A stretch of DNA of 48,871 nt. It comes from Weissella confusa. GTDB lineage: Bacteria; Bacillota; Bacilli; Lactobacillales; Lactobacillaceae. The position numbers and the translations under genes are program-made. Shown one piece after another: positions 1 to 7,376 of this stretch (its first letter is position 1; each line of letters begins with the position of its first letter). Where the stretch lies: NCBI RefSeq assembly GCF_004766315.1, contig NZ_PVSN01000044.1:1-48871 (forward strand), in the 5' to 3' direction. The notes under the pieces were generated by a model, which was not told the origin of the DNA, made no database searches, and saw nothing but the letters and a program-made list of their open reading frames with translations.

Positions 1-539
1 ACGGTTCCAGTTAAAGCATCGGTCATGATAAGCGGATGGTAACCGACGTTCAAGTAGTGATAATTAAAACCAATTTTTTCTTGATGACCAAAGGTCTCAA
101 AGTAGGTTGAATCCAAATCTAGCACCAGTTCAGTATTGGCTGATCTTTCATCAATTAAAGAGACAATACGACGATTTAATTCTTGTAGCTCATCAATGTC
201 TTCGTTCGTGAGATGTGATAGAAATCTGGAAATAGTTGGTTGAGATGCCATGTTTTGCGCATAAACAAGTCGATGTTCGATATCTTGGGTCAAGTAATCT
301 GCAACGTCGTCGTTGCGATAACCTTCGATAACTTGAATGAGCATTTGCAATAACAATTCTACCTTAGCATAGCGTGGATTTTTGCGATTATCGTTGAATT
401 CAACGTTATTAAAGAGCCTGGAAATTACAGGCGAATTCAGAAAAATACTAAGCAGCACGTTGCCGCCATCCGAGGTAATTGGTGCCCCATTGTCTGAAAC
501 TGCAACTAAATGGTTGCTAGGTAATACTTTTTGAGTCAT
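1..539 (-). CDS. IS1380-like DDE transposase, N-terminal 179 residues, partial at the window edge
   Basis: The reading frame opens with ATG at 539-537, preceded by a TTGGAGCG ribosome binding site, and runs uninterrupted off the left edge. The product matches the fragment at the other end of the window. It shows features of IS1380-type transposases: an early DGG segment, the SQPTISRF motif, and the LDLDST block that carries the first catalytic aspartate of the DDE/RNase H-like domain, followed by the G-x-QE stretch and the HYLNVGYHPLIM segment. The remaining catalytic residues lie beyond the edge, so activity cannot be judged. Confidence 0.85.
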   Translation of the reverse strand, partial: MTQKVLPSNHLVAVSDNGAPITSDGGNVLLSIFLNSPVISRLFNNVEFNDNRKNPRYAKVELLLQMLIQVIEGYRNDDVADYLTQDIEHRLVYAQNMASQPTISRFLSHLTNEDIDELQELNRRIVSLIDERSANTELVLDLDSTYFETFGHQEKIGFNYHYLNVGYHPLIMTDALTGT

Positions 540-611
540 AATTTTAGACGCTCCAATTTTTGAGTATTTGGTTTGTTTTCCACTAACAAAATATCATAAA
601 AAAGAGCTCCT

Positions 612-634
612 ATGGTTTTCACCCAACGGGTGAA
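612..634. repeat. Small hairpin in the IS leader
   Basis: The inverted repeat TTTTCACCC/GGGTGAAA lies between the IS tip and the transposase start. Together with the larger hairpin beside it, it resembles the leader structures with which many insertion sequences limit transposase expression from outside promoters. The role is inferred. Confidence 0.5.
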
Positions 635-643
635 AGCGCAAAA

Positions 644-679
644 CCCGCTGAAACGGTATTAACTTGCTGTTTCAGCGGG
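644..679 (-). terminator. IS-borne hairpin overlapping the end of the ATPase gene
   Basis: Perfect 11-bp arms CCCGCTGAAAC/GTTTCAGCGGG with a 14-base loop, followed on the minus strand by a TTTT run. The loop contains the TAA that ends the ATPase reading frame. It would stop transcription arriving from the ATPase gene before it enters the transposase gene, and it is also the new terminator of that operon. The right-hand IS copy carries the same hairpin with one altered base. Confidence 0.65.
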
Positions 680-2368
680 TTTTTGTTTGTCTTGATGAAT
701 AATCCGGGATTTAAACTCCTTATCCTTTTCCTCCAAGTTCAGGTCGCTTAACTTTTGTTGAACTTCTTGTAGCATGTCTCTCACAGAAACGTTTTTATAT
801 TTCTCAACTCTTTCCCTAGCCAGAAAGCTATCAAGCATTGCCTTTGATTTCATGGACGTTATTTCATCAATTGAAGTACGGACTTTTTCAAAGAACGCGT
901 TCTTAAAATCATCTATTTTTTTGACCACTTCAACCGTCGAATAACTTAACTGGGTCAAATACATGCTTAAAATATCTTCATCAAAATACATCATCTCAAT
1001 TTCATTGAACAGCAATGTATATATATCATCCTCTAAGCTAATAGAAATTTCATTTTCATCCATCAAATCTCTATCAACAATTCCAAAAGCCTTTCCGCCG
1101 TTAAACTCTGGGGCATTATTATATGATTTCGTATACATCCGAACAGTATCATGACCTCCGACAGGAAAAACTCGTGCATCTTCACTAAACATTCCTGAAA
1201 AAAGTGCGTAATCCGGACTAGAATAATCCCCCTCGATGAATATAATCGGTTTTCGTGTACCAGCTAACTGGGCGACTAACTCTCGAGGCAAGCTTTCTAT
1301 TCCCTGCATCGGTTCCAACTCCCGCTCATCTGGATACTCAAATGACTTAATCCAAATTAAACTAGCTTCTTTCCGACTTCCAACAAAACTCATATTGTGA
1401 GAAATGTAGATGAATTTTATATCCGGCCGAACCGCCTCAAGCGTATCCCACAATAGATTCGACAATGTAGGATTCAAAAAAGACTCTGGTTCATCAACCA
1501 AGACAAAACTATTATCATCAACAAACAATATCTGTAACAAATGAAAAAGGGACACCTTTTCACCATCACTCATCGCATTGACTGGATATTCTTCATCTTT
1601 TTTCTTAACTCTCAAGGTACGATTCAACGCATCCAGAACAAATTCAATATCTGGAAAGATCAGTTTCCAGGCTTCTTGTAACCTCGTAAAATTCGACCTA
1701 AAATCTTCCGTATTCCCGTGGAACGCCGTGTGCTCAATTACATGGTCATTAACCATTGCTCGCAACAATTTGGTAAAAAGCGCCTCATTTGCATCTCTAA
1801 AACTATAGAGTTCCGTCTCTTTTCTGCCCAAAGCAGCTATATCTACAGATTGCGCAGAACGCACGTCATCACCTGTCATAGTTTGGTATTGAAAATTTCC
1901 ATTTATATCTATAAACAAATACTTTTGTGCGGCTACCATTACGATATTGCTAGTAGATGCTTGCTTTATATACGATGCAAAGCTCGACTTACCCGCACCG
2001 TTACCCCCTACAAGAATTACGTTTGTATCATTTATGACTGAAAGGTATTCTAGTCTTTTAAAATCACTAATCACTCTCGCATAAAAGTTACCCAAAATAC
2101 TTTTCAAACTCGCAGCGTATTCCTCTTTTGAAAGATTGTCAGATTTCACCGGCATCCCAAAAAAATCTAGATTCTGCTGATAATTATCTGCAACCCCGTC
2201 TAACGCAACTCGTAATTGTTCGTTACCGGAAATATTTTGCTCAATTAATCTAACTGCGTCCTTCACTCTACCAAACCAATAGCCAGTTGGCGTTTCACTC
2301 CCCAAGACCTTGTCATATTGCTCGTTTAATGTCTCAAGCTTTTTTAGTAACTTGTCTACACTAATCAT
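659..2368 (-). CDS. ABC-type AAA ATPase fused to a TOPRIM/DUF4435-like domain, possible anti-phage protein; 3' end replaced by an IS
   Basis: 569 residues. Residues 1-110 are an unrecognised helical N-terminus. The ATPase domain follows with Walker A GGNGAGKSS (121-129), ABC-like signature MSDGEK (266-271), Walker B FVLVDEPE (288-295) and a switch histidine in ISHN (H324). From about residue 373 a TOPRIM-like fold appears: IIFIEGD (E379), PVGG (402-405), then GIVDRD (D432, D434), resembling DUF4435/OLD-type nuclease domains. ATPase plus TOPRIM proteins of the OLD, Gabija and PARIS groups act in phage defence; a single-chain AriA-AriB-like protein is one possible reading (inference). The last 15 residues (555-569) and the stop are read from the inserted IS, so the native C-terminus is lost. 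The start has an AGGAGGGG site and lies 8 bases after the GIY-YIG gene, suggesting cotranscription. Confidence 0.8.
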   Translation of the reverse strand: MISVDKLLKKLETLNEQYDKVLGSETPTGYWFGRVKDAVRLIEQNISGNEQLRVALDGVADNYQQNLDFFGMPVKSDNLSKEEYAASLKSILGNFYARVISDFKRLEYLSVINDTNVILVGGNGAGKSSFASYIKQASTSNIVMVAAQKYLFIDINGNFQYQTMTGDDVRSAQSVDIAALGRKETELYSFRDANEALFTKLLRAMVNDHVIEHTAFHGNTEDFRSNFTRLQEAWKLIFPDIEFVLDALNRTLRVKKKDEEYPVNAMSDGEKVSLFHLLQILFVDDNSFVLVDEPESFLNPTLSNLLWDTLEAVRPDIKFIYISHNMSFVGSRKEASLIWIKSFEYPDERELEPMQGIESLPRELVAQLAGTRKPIIFIEGDYSSPDYALFSGMFSEDARVFPVGGHDTVRMYTKSYNNAPEFNGGKAFGIVDRDLMDENEISISLEDDIYTLLFNEIEMMYFDEDILSMYLTQLSYSTVEVVKKIDDFKNAFFEKVRTSIDEITSMKSKAMLDSFLARERVEKYKNVSVRDMLQEVQQKLSDLNLEEKDKEFKSRIIHQDKQKPAETAS

Positions 2369-2376
2369 TTCCCCTC

Positions 2377-2667
2377 CTAATCCCGCTTTGCCGGTTCAAA
2401 ATCCGTCACACCATGTTCCTTCAAGAACGCAACTTTATCAACGCGCTTTAACTTCTTGAAAGCTGCTTCGGCTTTCAGTGCGTCCGACTTATTATCAAAG
2501 GCTTCTGCATACAGCAGCTTCAATGGATGCCGACTAGCTGGGCGCGTGTACTTTGCCCCTTTACCTGCCTCGTGTGTCGCGAAACGTTTCCCGACATCAT
2601 CCGTAAAGCCACCATAAAATGTGTTATCAGCAGTCAACAACACATACATATAGTACGGTTTAGTCAT
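2377..2667 (-). CDS. GIY-YIG domain protein (YhbQ/YazA-like)
   Basis: 96 residues from ATG at 2667. It begins with the family pattern YYMYVLL...FYGG (the GIY-YIG hallmark in its YhbQ-like variant), then an arginine-containing F-A-T-H-E segment and a K-x-K-Y-T-R stretch, as in short stand-alone UPF0213/YhbQ/YazA proteins. Those are single-domain putative nucleases of unknown biological role, not homing endonucleases. An upstream in-frame start would extend it into the methyltransferase gene, but the family normally begins here. The ATG overlaps the methyltransferase stop by 8 bases (ATGACTAA), so translation is probably coupled. The pairing of these two genes is common in Firmicutes. Confidence 0.9.
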   Translation of the reverse strand: MTKPYYMYVLLTADNTFYGGFTDDVGKRFATHEAGKGAKYTRPASRHPLKLLYAEAFDNKSDALKAEAAFKKLKRVDKVAFLKEHGVTDFEPAKRD

Positions 2668-3421
2668 TACTCTTGCCTTCGTAGATGTCCCAAACGGCCT
2701 TCGTGTACGTATCGTCGTCATTGTGCGTCACGATTGGTGGCAAAATCGTTGCCCCCGTCAAGGCGCCGTCTTTAATCGCATCAATCAACAAGACATTAGC
2801 CGGCTCACCAGCTTTTGGATACACAAATTGAATACGCTTAGGCGCCAAATGATTCTTTTGCAAAGACTCAAGGATCTCAAATAAACGATCTGGGCGGTGC
2901 ACCATGAAAAAGTGTGCTTTATTCTTCAACAACTTCTTGGCAGTGTAAGTTACCAAGTCCAAATCAGCCTTAATTTCATGACGTGCAATCGCATAGTGCT
3001 CATCTTCGTGCATCACCGTATTTTCATTATCGACTGTAAAGTATGGTGGATTTGAAACGACCATGTCTGCCGAACCTGGACGAATATCGTCGAAGATATC
3101 ACGCATATCTTTATTGATAATTGTAATTTTGTCCGTCAAATCATTCATTTGAACTGACCGTGTCGCCATATCCGCCAAACGCTCTTGGATTTCAACGCCA
3201 ACGATTTGGCCTGCCACCTTGTGCGCCATAAACAATGACACTGCACCGTTACCAGCGCCCAAGTCAACGTTCAAGCCACGGCCGTTTTTACGCGGTTGGG
3301 CAAAGTTCGCCAACAAGACGGCATCTAGCGAGAAGGAAAAGACTTCCTTACTCTGAATAATATGTACCTCATCGTTATAAAGCATGTCGACCCGCTCGTC
3401 GGGTAATAATTTCACGTCCAT
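2660..3421 (-). CDS. trmN6: tRNA1(Val) (adenine(37)-N6)-methyltransferase
   Basis: 253 residues, a class I SAM-dependent methyltransferase of the YfiC/TrmN6 (COG4123) type. The SAM-binding motif I is [15 protein letters not shown] (about residue 52), motif II VGVEIQ, and the catalytic N6-adenine signature is NPPYF (about 125-129). The family methylates N6 of adenine 37 in tRNA(Val), an intracellular housekeeping role. ATG at 3421 is preceded by AGGAGAACATC. It heads the operon continuing into the GIY-YIG and ATPase genes and is divergent from plsC. Substrate assignment is by family and not proven here. Confidence 0.88.
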   Translation of the reverse strand: MDVKLLPDERVDMLYNDEVHIIQSKEVFSFSLDAVLLANFAQPRKNGRGLNVDLGAGNGAVSLFMAHKVAGQIVGVEIQERLADMATRSVQMNDLTDKITIINKDMRDIFDDIRPGSADMVVSNPPYFTVDNENTVMHEDEHYAIARHEIKADLDLVTYTAKKLLKNKAHFFMVHRPDRLFEILESLQKNHLAPKRIQFVYPKAGEPANVLLIDAIKDGALTGATILPPIVTHNDDDTYTKAVWDIYEGKSND

Positions 3422-3438
3422 GATGTTCTCCTGTTAGT

Positions 3439-3468
3439 TTGCCAAGATTGCCTAACCTGTGGGATAAT
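3439..3468 (+). promoter_or_regulatory. Candidate sigma-70 type promoter of plsC
   Basis: TTGCCA (3439-3444) and GATAAT (3463-3468) are separated by 18 bases, with an AGGAGG-type site downstream at 3481-3489. Assigned by pattern only. Confidence 0.45.
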
Positions 3469-3497
3469 AAATCGTTATTATTAGGAGGATTAACCAA

Positions 3498-4142
3498 ATG
3501 TTCTATACATTTATTCGTTATGTCGCTGCCGGAGTGGTATGGCTAATTAACGGCCGTTACACGTTGACAGGTCAAGACAAACTACCTCAAGGCAATTATA
3601 TTTTAGTTGGCCCACACCGCACTTGGTGGGACCCAATTTTCTTCGCTCTTGCTGCTTGGCCACACAAGTTTAGCTTCATGGCTAAGAAAGAGCTCTTCAA
3701 GAATCCTATTTTACGCTGGATTTTGGTTCACGCCAATGCTTTTTCCGTTGATCGTGAAAATCCAGGTCCATCAGCGATTAAGATTCCAGTGAACAACCTA
3801 AAGAAAACTGAACTTGGCGTTATCATGTTCCCATCAGGAAGCCGTCACTCACAAGAAATGAAGGGTGGCGCGATGATGATTGCAAAGTTGTCAGGTGCAC
3901 CACTTGTGCCGATGGTTTACCAAGGACCTGTTAAGTTTGGCGACTTGTTCAAGCGTAACAACGTTAAAATGGCTTTCGGTGATCCAATCTACGTCGACAA
4001 GAAGATTAAGTTGACCGACGAAACAATGGCCGAATTTGGCGATACGTTGACTGATGCTTTCGATAAGATCGACAAGTCAATCGACCCAACTTGGGTATAC
4101 ATTGATCCCAAGCCAAAGACAGAACAAATTGAATCAAAGTAG
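3498..4142 (+). CDS. plsC: 1-acyl-sn-glycerol-3-phosphate acyltransferase (PlsC/LPLAT family)
   Basis: 214 residues. The lysophospholipid acyltransferase block I is HRTWWD (H-x4-D, about residues 40-45), which holds the catalytic His/Asp pair; block III is FPSGSRH, a variant of the usual FPEGTR with serine in place of glutamate. A hydrophobic N-terminal stretch suggests membrane association. The enzyme would acylate lysophosphatidic acid to phosphatidic acid in phospholipid synthesis. Start is supported by TTAGGAGG 9 bases upstream. It stands alone between divergent and convergent genes and has its own terminator. Other LPLAT substrates cannot be excluded, given the changed block III. Confidence 0.85.
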   Translation: MFYTFIRYVAAGVVWLINGRYTLTGQDKLPQGNYILVGPHRTWWDPIFFALAAWPHKFSFMAKKELFKNPILRWILVHANAFSVDRENPGPSAIKIPVNNLKKTELGVIMFPSGSRHSQEMKGGAMMIAKLSGAPLVPMVYQGPVKFGDLFKRNNVKMAFGDPIYVDKKIKLTDETMAEFGDTLTDAFDKIDKSIDPTWVYIDPKPKTEQIESK

Positions 4143-4147
4143 TTCGA

Positions 4148-4175
4148 AACGCTGGTCAACTTTTGACCGGCGTTT
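4148..4175 (+). terminator. Rho-independent terminator of plsC
   Basis: Arms AAACGCTGGTCA/TGACCGGCGTTT (one G-T pair) followed by TTCTTTTT, 6 bases after the plsC stop. Confidence 0.85.
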
Positions 4176-4204
4176 TCTTTTTGCCATCACGCGACGCAAC
4201 AAAA

Positions 4205-4232
4205 AACACGACCTGCCGAAGCAAATCGTGTT
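4205..4232 (-). terminator. Rho-independent terminator of the NlpC/P60 gene
   Basis: On the minus strand AACACGA...TCGTGTT is followed by a run of T. It lies just beyond the stop at 4245. Confidence 0.75.
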
Positions 4233-4244
4233 AATCATTTGTTA

Positions 4245-5252
4245 TTAGATAGTGTGGTAAGCCAATGGTTGTCCCCAAACTTGGTGAACACCAGTCGTCA
4301 TACCAGGTTGTGGTGCGTCGATCATTTGACCGTTACCAATGTACATACCAACGTGGTACTCACCACCAACTGAACCCCAGAACAACAAGTCACCTGGTTG
4401 TGCTTGTGAGGCTGACTTTGGTTGTGAACCGTGTGAACGCAAGTATGCAGCTTGTACATTCGTCGTGCGACCCAAATCAGTCAAGTGCGCGTGTTGGCGA
4501 ACCAAGTAAACGAATCCTGAGCAGTCAACACCGTATTGCGTTGCCCCACCGTAAAGGTAAGGAATTCCAAGCCAGTGGTTGGCCTCTGCAATCATACGTG
4601 AACCGGCATCATCGTCACGCAAGTAGTATGTGCCATCATTACCGAAGAAGTATGACTTACCATCAATTACGCGTGTTCCTTGAACAGCACGTCCTTGGTC
4701 GTCAGTGTAGTACTTGTGTCCCCATGCCTCACGCCATCCAGCGTTTTGACGAACACCGTTAACGAACCAGTAGTACGTTCCCGTGTAGTAACGGAAGCCT
4801 GTGTAAAGCGTCCCGTTTTCGTACCAACGGTAACCACCATTTGCTGGTGAGCCGTCGAACAAGTAACCTGATCCGTTACCACGCAAGTAGTAAGTACCGT
4901 TGTCACCAAAGTTGTAAGCAGTACCGTCGATTACAACGTTACCTTGTACGGCACGTCCGCTATCATCAGTGTAGTACTTGTATCCCCATGCTTCGCGCCA
5001 ACCAGCGTTTTGACGAACACCGTCGACGAACCAGTAGTACGTTCCCATGTAGAATCGGAAGCCAGTAAATAGCTGACCATCCTCATACCAGCGATACCCC
5101 CCGTTGTATTGAGAACCATCGTGAATGTAACCCGTTTGGCCGGCGGCTGAAACTGAGTGACCAGCATCAAGCCCCATCGCAAACGTGAAACCGGCAACGA
5201 CTGCTGCGGTCAGCGCCAATGCCTTTTTAGTTTTCGTTTTAAACAATGTCAT
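4245..5252 (-). CDS. Secreted NlpC/P60 peptidoglycan hydrolase with two YG-rich wall-binding-type modules
   Basis: 335 residues. A signal peptide (lysines, hydrophobic stretch, VSAAG cleavage region) covers about 1-37. Two ~80-residue aromatic modules follow (about 38-125 and 126-213), each with YRWYE-x-G, TGFR-x-Y, YYWF, GVRQN, W-x-x-AWG and FG-x-x-GTYYLR blocks. The C-terminal domain (about 218-335) is NlpC/P60: catalytic Cys in DCSGF, His in YHVGMYIG and a polar third residue in QMIDAP. Such enzymes cut peptide cross-links of the wall (typically D-Glu to diamino acid). The same modules occur in four other proteins of this window. It is monocistronic, with its own terminator at 4205-4232. 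Confidence 0.9.
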   Translation of the reverse strand: MTLFKTKTKKALALTAAVVAGFTFAMGLDAGHSVSAAGQTGYIHDGSQYNGGYRWYEDGQLFTGFRFYMGTYYWFVDGVRQNAGWREAWGYKYYTDDSGRAVQGNVVIDGTAYNFGDNGTYYLRGNGSGYLFDGSPANGGYRWYENGTLYTGFRYYTGTYYWFVNGVRQNAGWREAWGHKYYTDDQGRAVQGTRVIDGKSYFFGNDGTYYLRDDDAGSRMIAEANHWLGIPYLYGGATQYGVDCSGFVYLVRQHAHLTDLGRTTNVQAAYLRSHGSQPKSASQAQPGDLLFWGSVGGEYHVGMYIGNGQMIDAPQPGMTTGVHQVWGQPLAYHTI

Positions 5253-5430
5253 ATAAACATAACCCCTGTTGTTGATGTTATTAGAATACCAATTAAATGT
5301 GACACGTTCATTACAATAGGCGCCTTAATATTTTATTAATTTATTACAACGTGAAACAATACACAATCATTTCACATTTTATTCAAAAATATAGAATTTC
5401 CGCCACGATTCCCGTTCTATAGTACGTAAA

Positions 5431-5460
5431 AAAGGACTGAATCATACGATTCAGTCCTTT
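5431..5460 (-). terminator. Rho-independent terminator of the yneF-like gene
   Basis: Perfect inverted repeat AAAGGACTGAATC/GATTCAGTCCTTT, followed on the minus strand by a T run. It ends 9 bases from the yneF-like stop codon. Confidence 0.85.
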
Positions 5461-5469
5461 AATATAACC

Positions 5470-5697
5470 TTACTTCTTTGAAGAAGATTGTGCCTTCATT
5501 TGAGCCATCATTTGGTTCAAACGCTTTTGTGAAGGCTTTTGACCCATTGAAGCCATCATTGACTTCATCATCTCTTCTGAGATAGGTGGGTTGTTCTTCA
5601 AGTACGTTTGCATTGAGCGACGTGCCAAGAAGAAACCTGCAACTGCACCCAAGACTGCGGCAAGGATGACAATCAAAATCCAAATACTAGTGCTCAT
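5470..5697 (-). CDS. yneF: UPF0154 family small membrane protein (YneF-like)
   Basis: 75 residues. One N-terminal transmembrane helix (IWILIVILAAVLGAVAGFF) is followed by the conserved LARRSMQTYLKNNPPI segment and a methionine-rich MMKSMMASMGQKPSQKR stretch typical of UPF0154. The family's function is unknown. In Bacillus subtilis yneF lies in the same neighbourhood as lexA and ynzC, which matches the order here and supports the identification. Confidence 0.92.
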   Translation of the reverse strand: MSTSIWILIVILAAVLGAVAGFFLARRSMQTYLKNNPPISEEMMKSMMASMGQKPSQKRLNQMMAQMKAQSSSKK

Positions 5698-5787
5698 GAT
5701 ATTACTCCATTATGTTATTCGTATATTATTGTAGCGAATAAACGCCCGTTTGACTAGGTTATCCTGGGTTTCTTCCCAAAATATTCA

Positions 5788-6042
5788 CTAGTTGTCACGC
5801 AATCCCTTATCACGTTGAATGTCCTTAACCTTTTCAGGTGTGACTTCATTACCGTTTTCATCGAAAACTTGCAACATTTCAACTTGTGAACGGAAAGCAG
5901 CCTTGAAGTTATCCAAGAACTCCGTACGCAATTCTGCACGCTCTGCGATTTCGTCGTCAGTCAATCCTTCAGGCGTCTTCGCCTTGGCTGCCAATTCATT
6001 AATGCGGGTACGAACAGCCATCATACGTTCTGTTTCTGCCAT
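5788..6042 (-). CDS. ynzC: DUF896 family protein (YnzC-like)
   Basis: 84 residues from ATG at 6042; an upstream in-frame GTG would add four residues but sits inside the AAGGTGG ribosome binding site. The product shows the DUF896 pattern: an N-terminal helical pair with RINELAAKAK, T-x-EE-like GLTDDEIAERAELR and FRSQVEMLQVFDENGNEVTPEK. It is a small soluble cytoplasmic protein of unknown function, in B. subtilis encoded in the SOS-regulated lexA/yneA region. Here it is divergent from lexA and shares a 134-bp intergenic region with it. Confidence 0.92.
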   Translation of the reverse strand: MAETERMMAVRTRINELAAKAKTPEGLTDDEIAERAELRTEFLDNFKAAFRSQVEMLQVFDENGNEVTPEKVKDIQRDKGLRDN

Positions 6043-6121
6043 GGTTTTCACCACCTTTATCTGCTTTTCATCTATTTTAACACGAAAACGTAATCATTCC
6101 TGCCCCTACTTTATTTCCACC

Positions 6122-6160
6122 CGAATTAAAAGTAAAATAGATAGTAATATATTCGAATTA
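6122..6160. promoter_or_regulatory. lexA/ynzC intergenic region with repeated CGAATTA, possible operator
   Basis: CGAATTA occurs twice (6122-6128 and 6154-6160); the second copy lies in the palindrome ATTCGAAT (6151-6158) directly upstream of the lexA ribosome binding site (AGGAGG, 6160-6165). The classical Gram-positive LexA box (CGAAC-N4-GTTCG) is absent. Autoregulation through these sites is speculation. Confidence 0.3.
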
Positions 6161-6176
6161 GGAGGTCCTTCAGCTT

Positions 6177-6809
6177 ATGGCCGAAAAAGAAAGTAATCAA
6201 ATTGCGATCCTCCGTTTTGTTTACGAGAAACAACTCGAAAAAGGGTATCCGCCAACAGTTCGTGAAATCGGTGAAGGCGTTGGTCTTTCATCATCTTCAA
6301 CGGTTCACGGCCACTTAAGCCGTTTGGAAAAGAAAGGCTACATTCACAAAGACCCTGATAAGCCACGCGCTATCGACGTCACACCAGAAGGCATCAAGGC
6401 ACTTGGACTACACGAGCCAAATAAAACCATGATGCCCATTATGGATGAAAATGAGCCCATCACATCTGATGAGCATCTCAATAACCATATCGTCGATTAC
6501 TTCCCTGTACCAGATGATTTGATTCGTTTTGAAGGTGATTTGTTCATGATTCGCAATCGTGGCAACGCCATGATCAACATCGGGATTCTAGATGGCGATT
6601 ATATGATTGTGCGTCGACAAAATGATGCGGATAACGGTGACATTGTTGTCGCAAAACCTGATAACGGGCAAACACAAATCAAACGTTTCTTCCGTGAAGC
6701 ATCACAATATCGATTGCAACCAGAAAACGATAACCACGAACCGTTCATCACAACTGACATCACTATTCTAGGTAAAGTTGTCGGTTTGTATCGCGATTCA
6801 ATTTATTAA
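6177..6809 (+). CDS. lexA: LexA-type repressor lacking the self-cleavage site and catalytic serine
   Basis: 210 residues, near the family's usual length. The N-terminal winged helix (about 1-70) is intact, with PPTVREIGEGVGLSS and HLSRLEKKGYI as in LexA. The C-terminal S24-type domain is recognisable (PITSDEH, DYFPVP, GDLFMIRNRG, GILDGDYMIVRR, IKRFFRE, GKVVGLYR). Two features needed for autoproteolysis are missing: the Ala-Gly scissile bond region is shortened by about three residues (PIMDENEPIT, 87-96), and the nucleophilic Ser of the G-x-S-M motif is Ala131 (GNAM, codon GCC 6567-6569). The general-base Lys169 remains. It should bind DNA and dimerise but not be inactivated by RecA-stimulated cleavage (inference). 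Synteny with ynzC and yneF says this is the chromosomal lexA locus, not a phage repressor. Confidence 0.9.
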   Translation: MAEKESNQIAILRFVYEKQLEKGYPPTVREIGEGVGLSSSSTVHGHLSRLEKKGYIHKDPDKPRAIDVTPEGIKALGLHEPNKTMMPIMDENEPITSDEHLNNHIVDYFPVPDDLIRFEGDLFMIRNRGNAMINIGILDGDYMIVRRQNDADNGDIVVAKPDNGQTQIKRFFREASQYRLQPENDNHEPFITTDITILGKVVGLYRDSIY

Positions 6810-6815
6810 AAAATA

Positions 6816-6849
6816 AGGACCATCCGTTCAAATTTGAACAGATGGTCCT
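6816..6849. terminator. Bidirectional terminator between lexA and apt
   Basis: AGGACCATC...GATGGTCCT with an inner GTTCAAATTTGAAC, flanked by A-rich and T-rich tracts on both sides. It can serve both convergent genes. Confidence 0.85.
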
Positions 6850-6856
6850 ATTTTTG

Positions 6857-7372
6857 TTAGTAATTCATCAATGCCAACAACTCGTAACCGTCAAGACGAT
6901 CACGACCGTGCAAAGCGTTAAGCTCAATCAAGAAAGCCAAACCAACGACTTCACCACCAAGGGCTTCAACCAACTTAATCGTGGCTTCAATCGTACCACC
7001 AGTGGCCAACAAGTCGTCCGTAATCAAAACCTTATCACCAGGCTTGATAGCGTCCTTGTGCAGTTCCAAAGTTGCTTCACCATATTCTAGCTTGTAGCTT
7101 TGGCTAATAACTTCGCGAGGCAACTTGCCTGGCTTACGGGCTGGAACCAATCTAATTCCCATTTGGTGGGCAACTGGTGCCCCAACCAAGAATCCGCGTG
7201 ATTCTGGGCCAACAATAACGTTAACACCACGCTCCTTAGCGAATTCAGTAATTTGACGCGTTGCTTCCGCATAAGCGGCACCATCAGCCAACAAAGGCGT
7301 AATGTCGCGGAACGTAACCCCTTCTTCTGGGAAGTTAGGGATTGAGGCAACGTAATCATGCAAATCCAACAT
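6857..7372 (-). CDS. apt: Adenine phosphoribosyltransferase
   Basis: 171 residues, full length for the family. It contains the [15 protein letters not shown] start, [19 protein letters not shown] and the PRPP-binding signature [13 protein letters not shown]. The enzyme converts adenine and PRPP to AMP in purine salvage in the cytoplasm. Start ATG at 7372 is 4 bases after the recJ stop, with the ribosome binding site inside the recJ end. The rnz-recJ-apt order is common in lactobacilli and indicates an operon. Confidence 0.97.
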   Translation of the reverse strand: MLDLHDYVASIPNFPEEGVTFRDITPLLADGAAYAEATRQITEFAKERGVNVIVGPESRGFLVGAPVAHQMGIRLVPARKPGKLPREVISQSYKLEYGEATLELHKDAIKPGDKVLITDDLLATGGTIEATIKLVEALGGEVVGLAFLIELNALHGRDRLDGYELLALMNY

Positions 7373-7376
7373 CTGC

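Larger units (their letters stand above)
1..708 (-). mobile_element. IS1380-family-like insertion sequence, 5' part, cut by the window edge
   Basis: This is the reverse complement of 48164-48871 with one mismatch (679 versus 48193) and no indel. The shared sequence stops abruptly after base 708 (GGG), where the flanks diverge, so 708 is taken as the outer end of the element (tip CCCGGATTATTCATC read inward). Inside lie two inverted repeats and the start of a transposase gene read leftward. The element has entered the 3' end of the ATPase gene at 659-2368. Family assignment rests on the transposase; terminal repeat and target duplication cannot be checked because the other end is outside the window. 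Confidence 0.85.

Noticed and set aside
659-2368. SMC/RecF-type repair ATPase
   Set aside because: The chain is short, lacks a long coiled coil, and has a TOPRIM-like C-terminal half, which fits OLD/DUF4435-type proteins better.
2377-2667. GIY-YIG protein as a homing endonuclease or mobile element gene
   Set aside because: Length and motifs fit the stand-alone YhbQ/YazA group, and the gene is coupled to trmN6 as in other Firmicutes.
6826-6839. GTTCAAATTTGAAC as a LexA box
   Set aside because: It lies inside the lexA-apt terminator stem, and the half-sites have the wrong orientation for the GAAC-N4-GTTC pattern.
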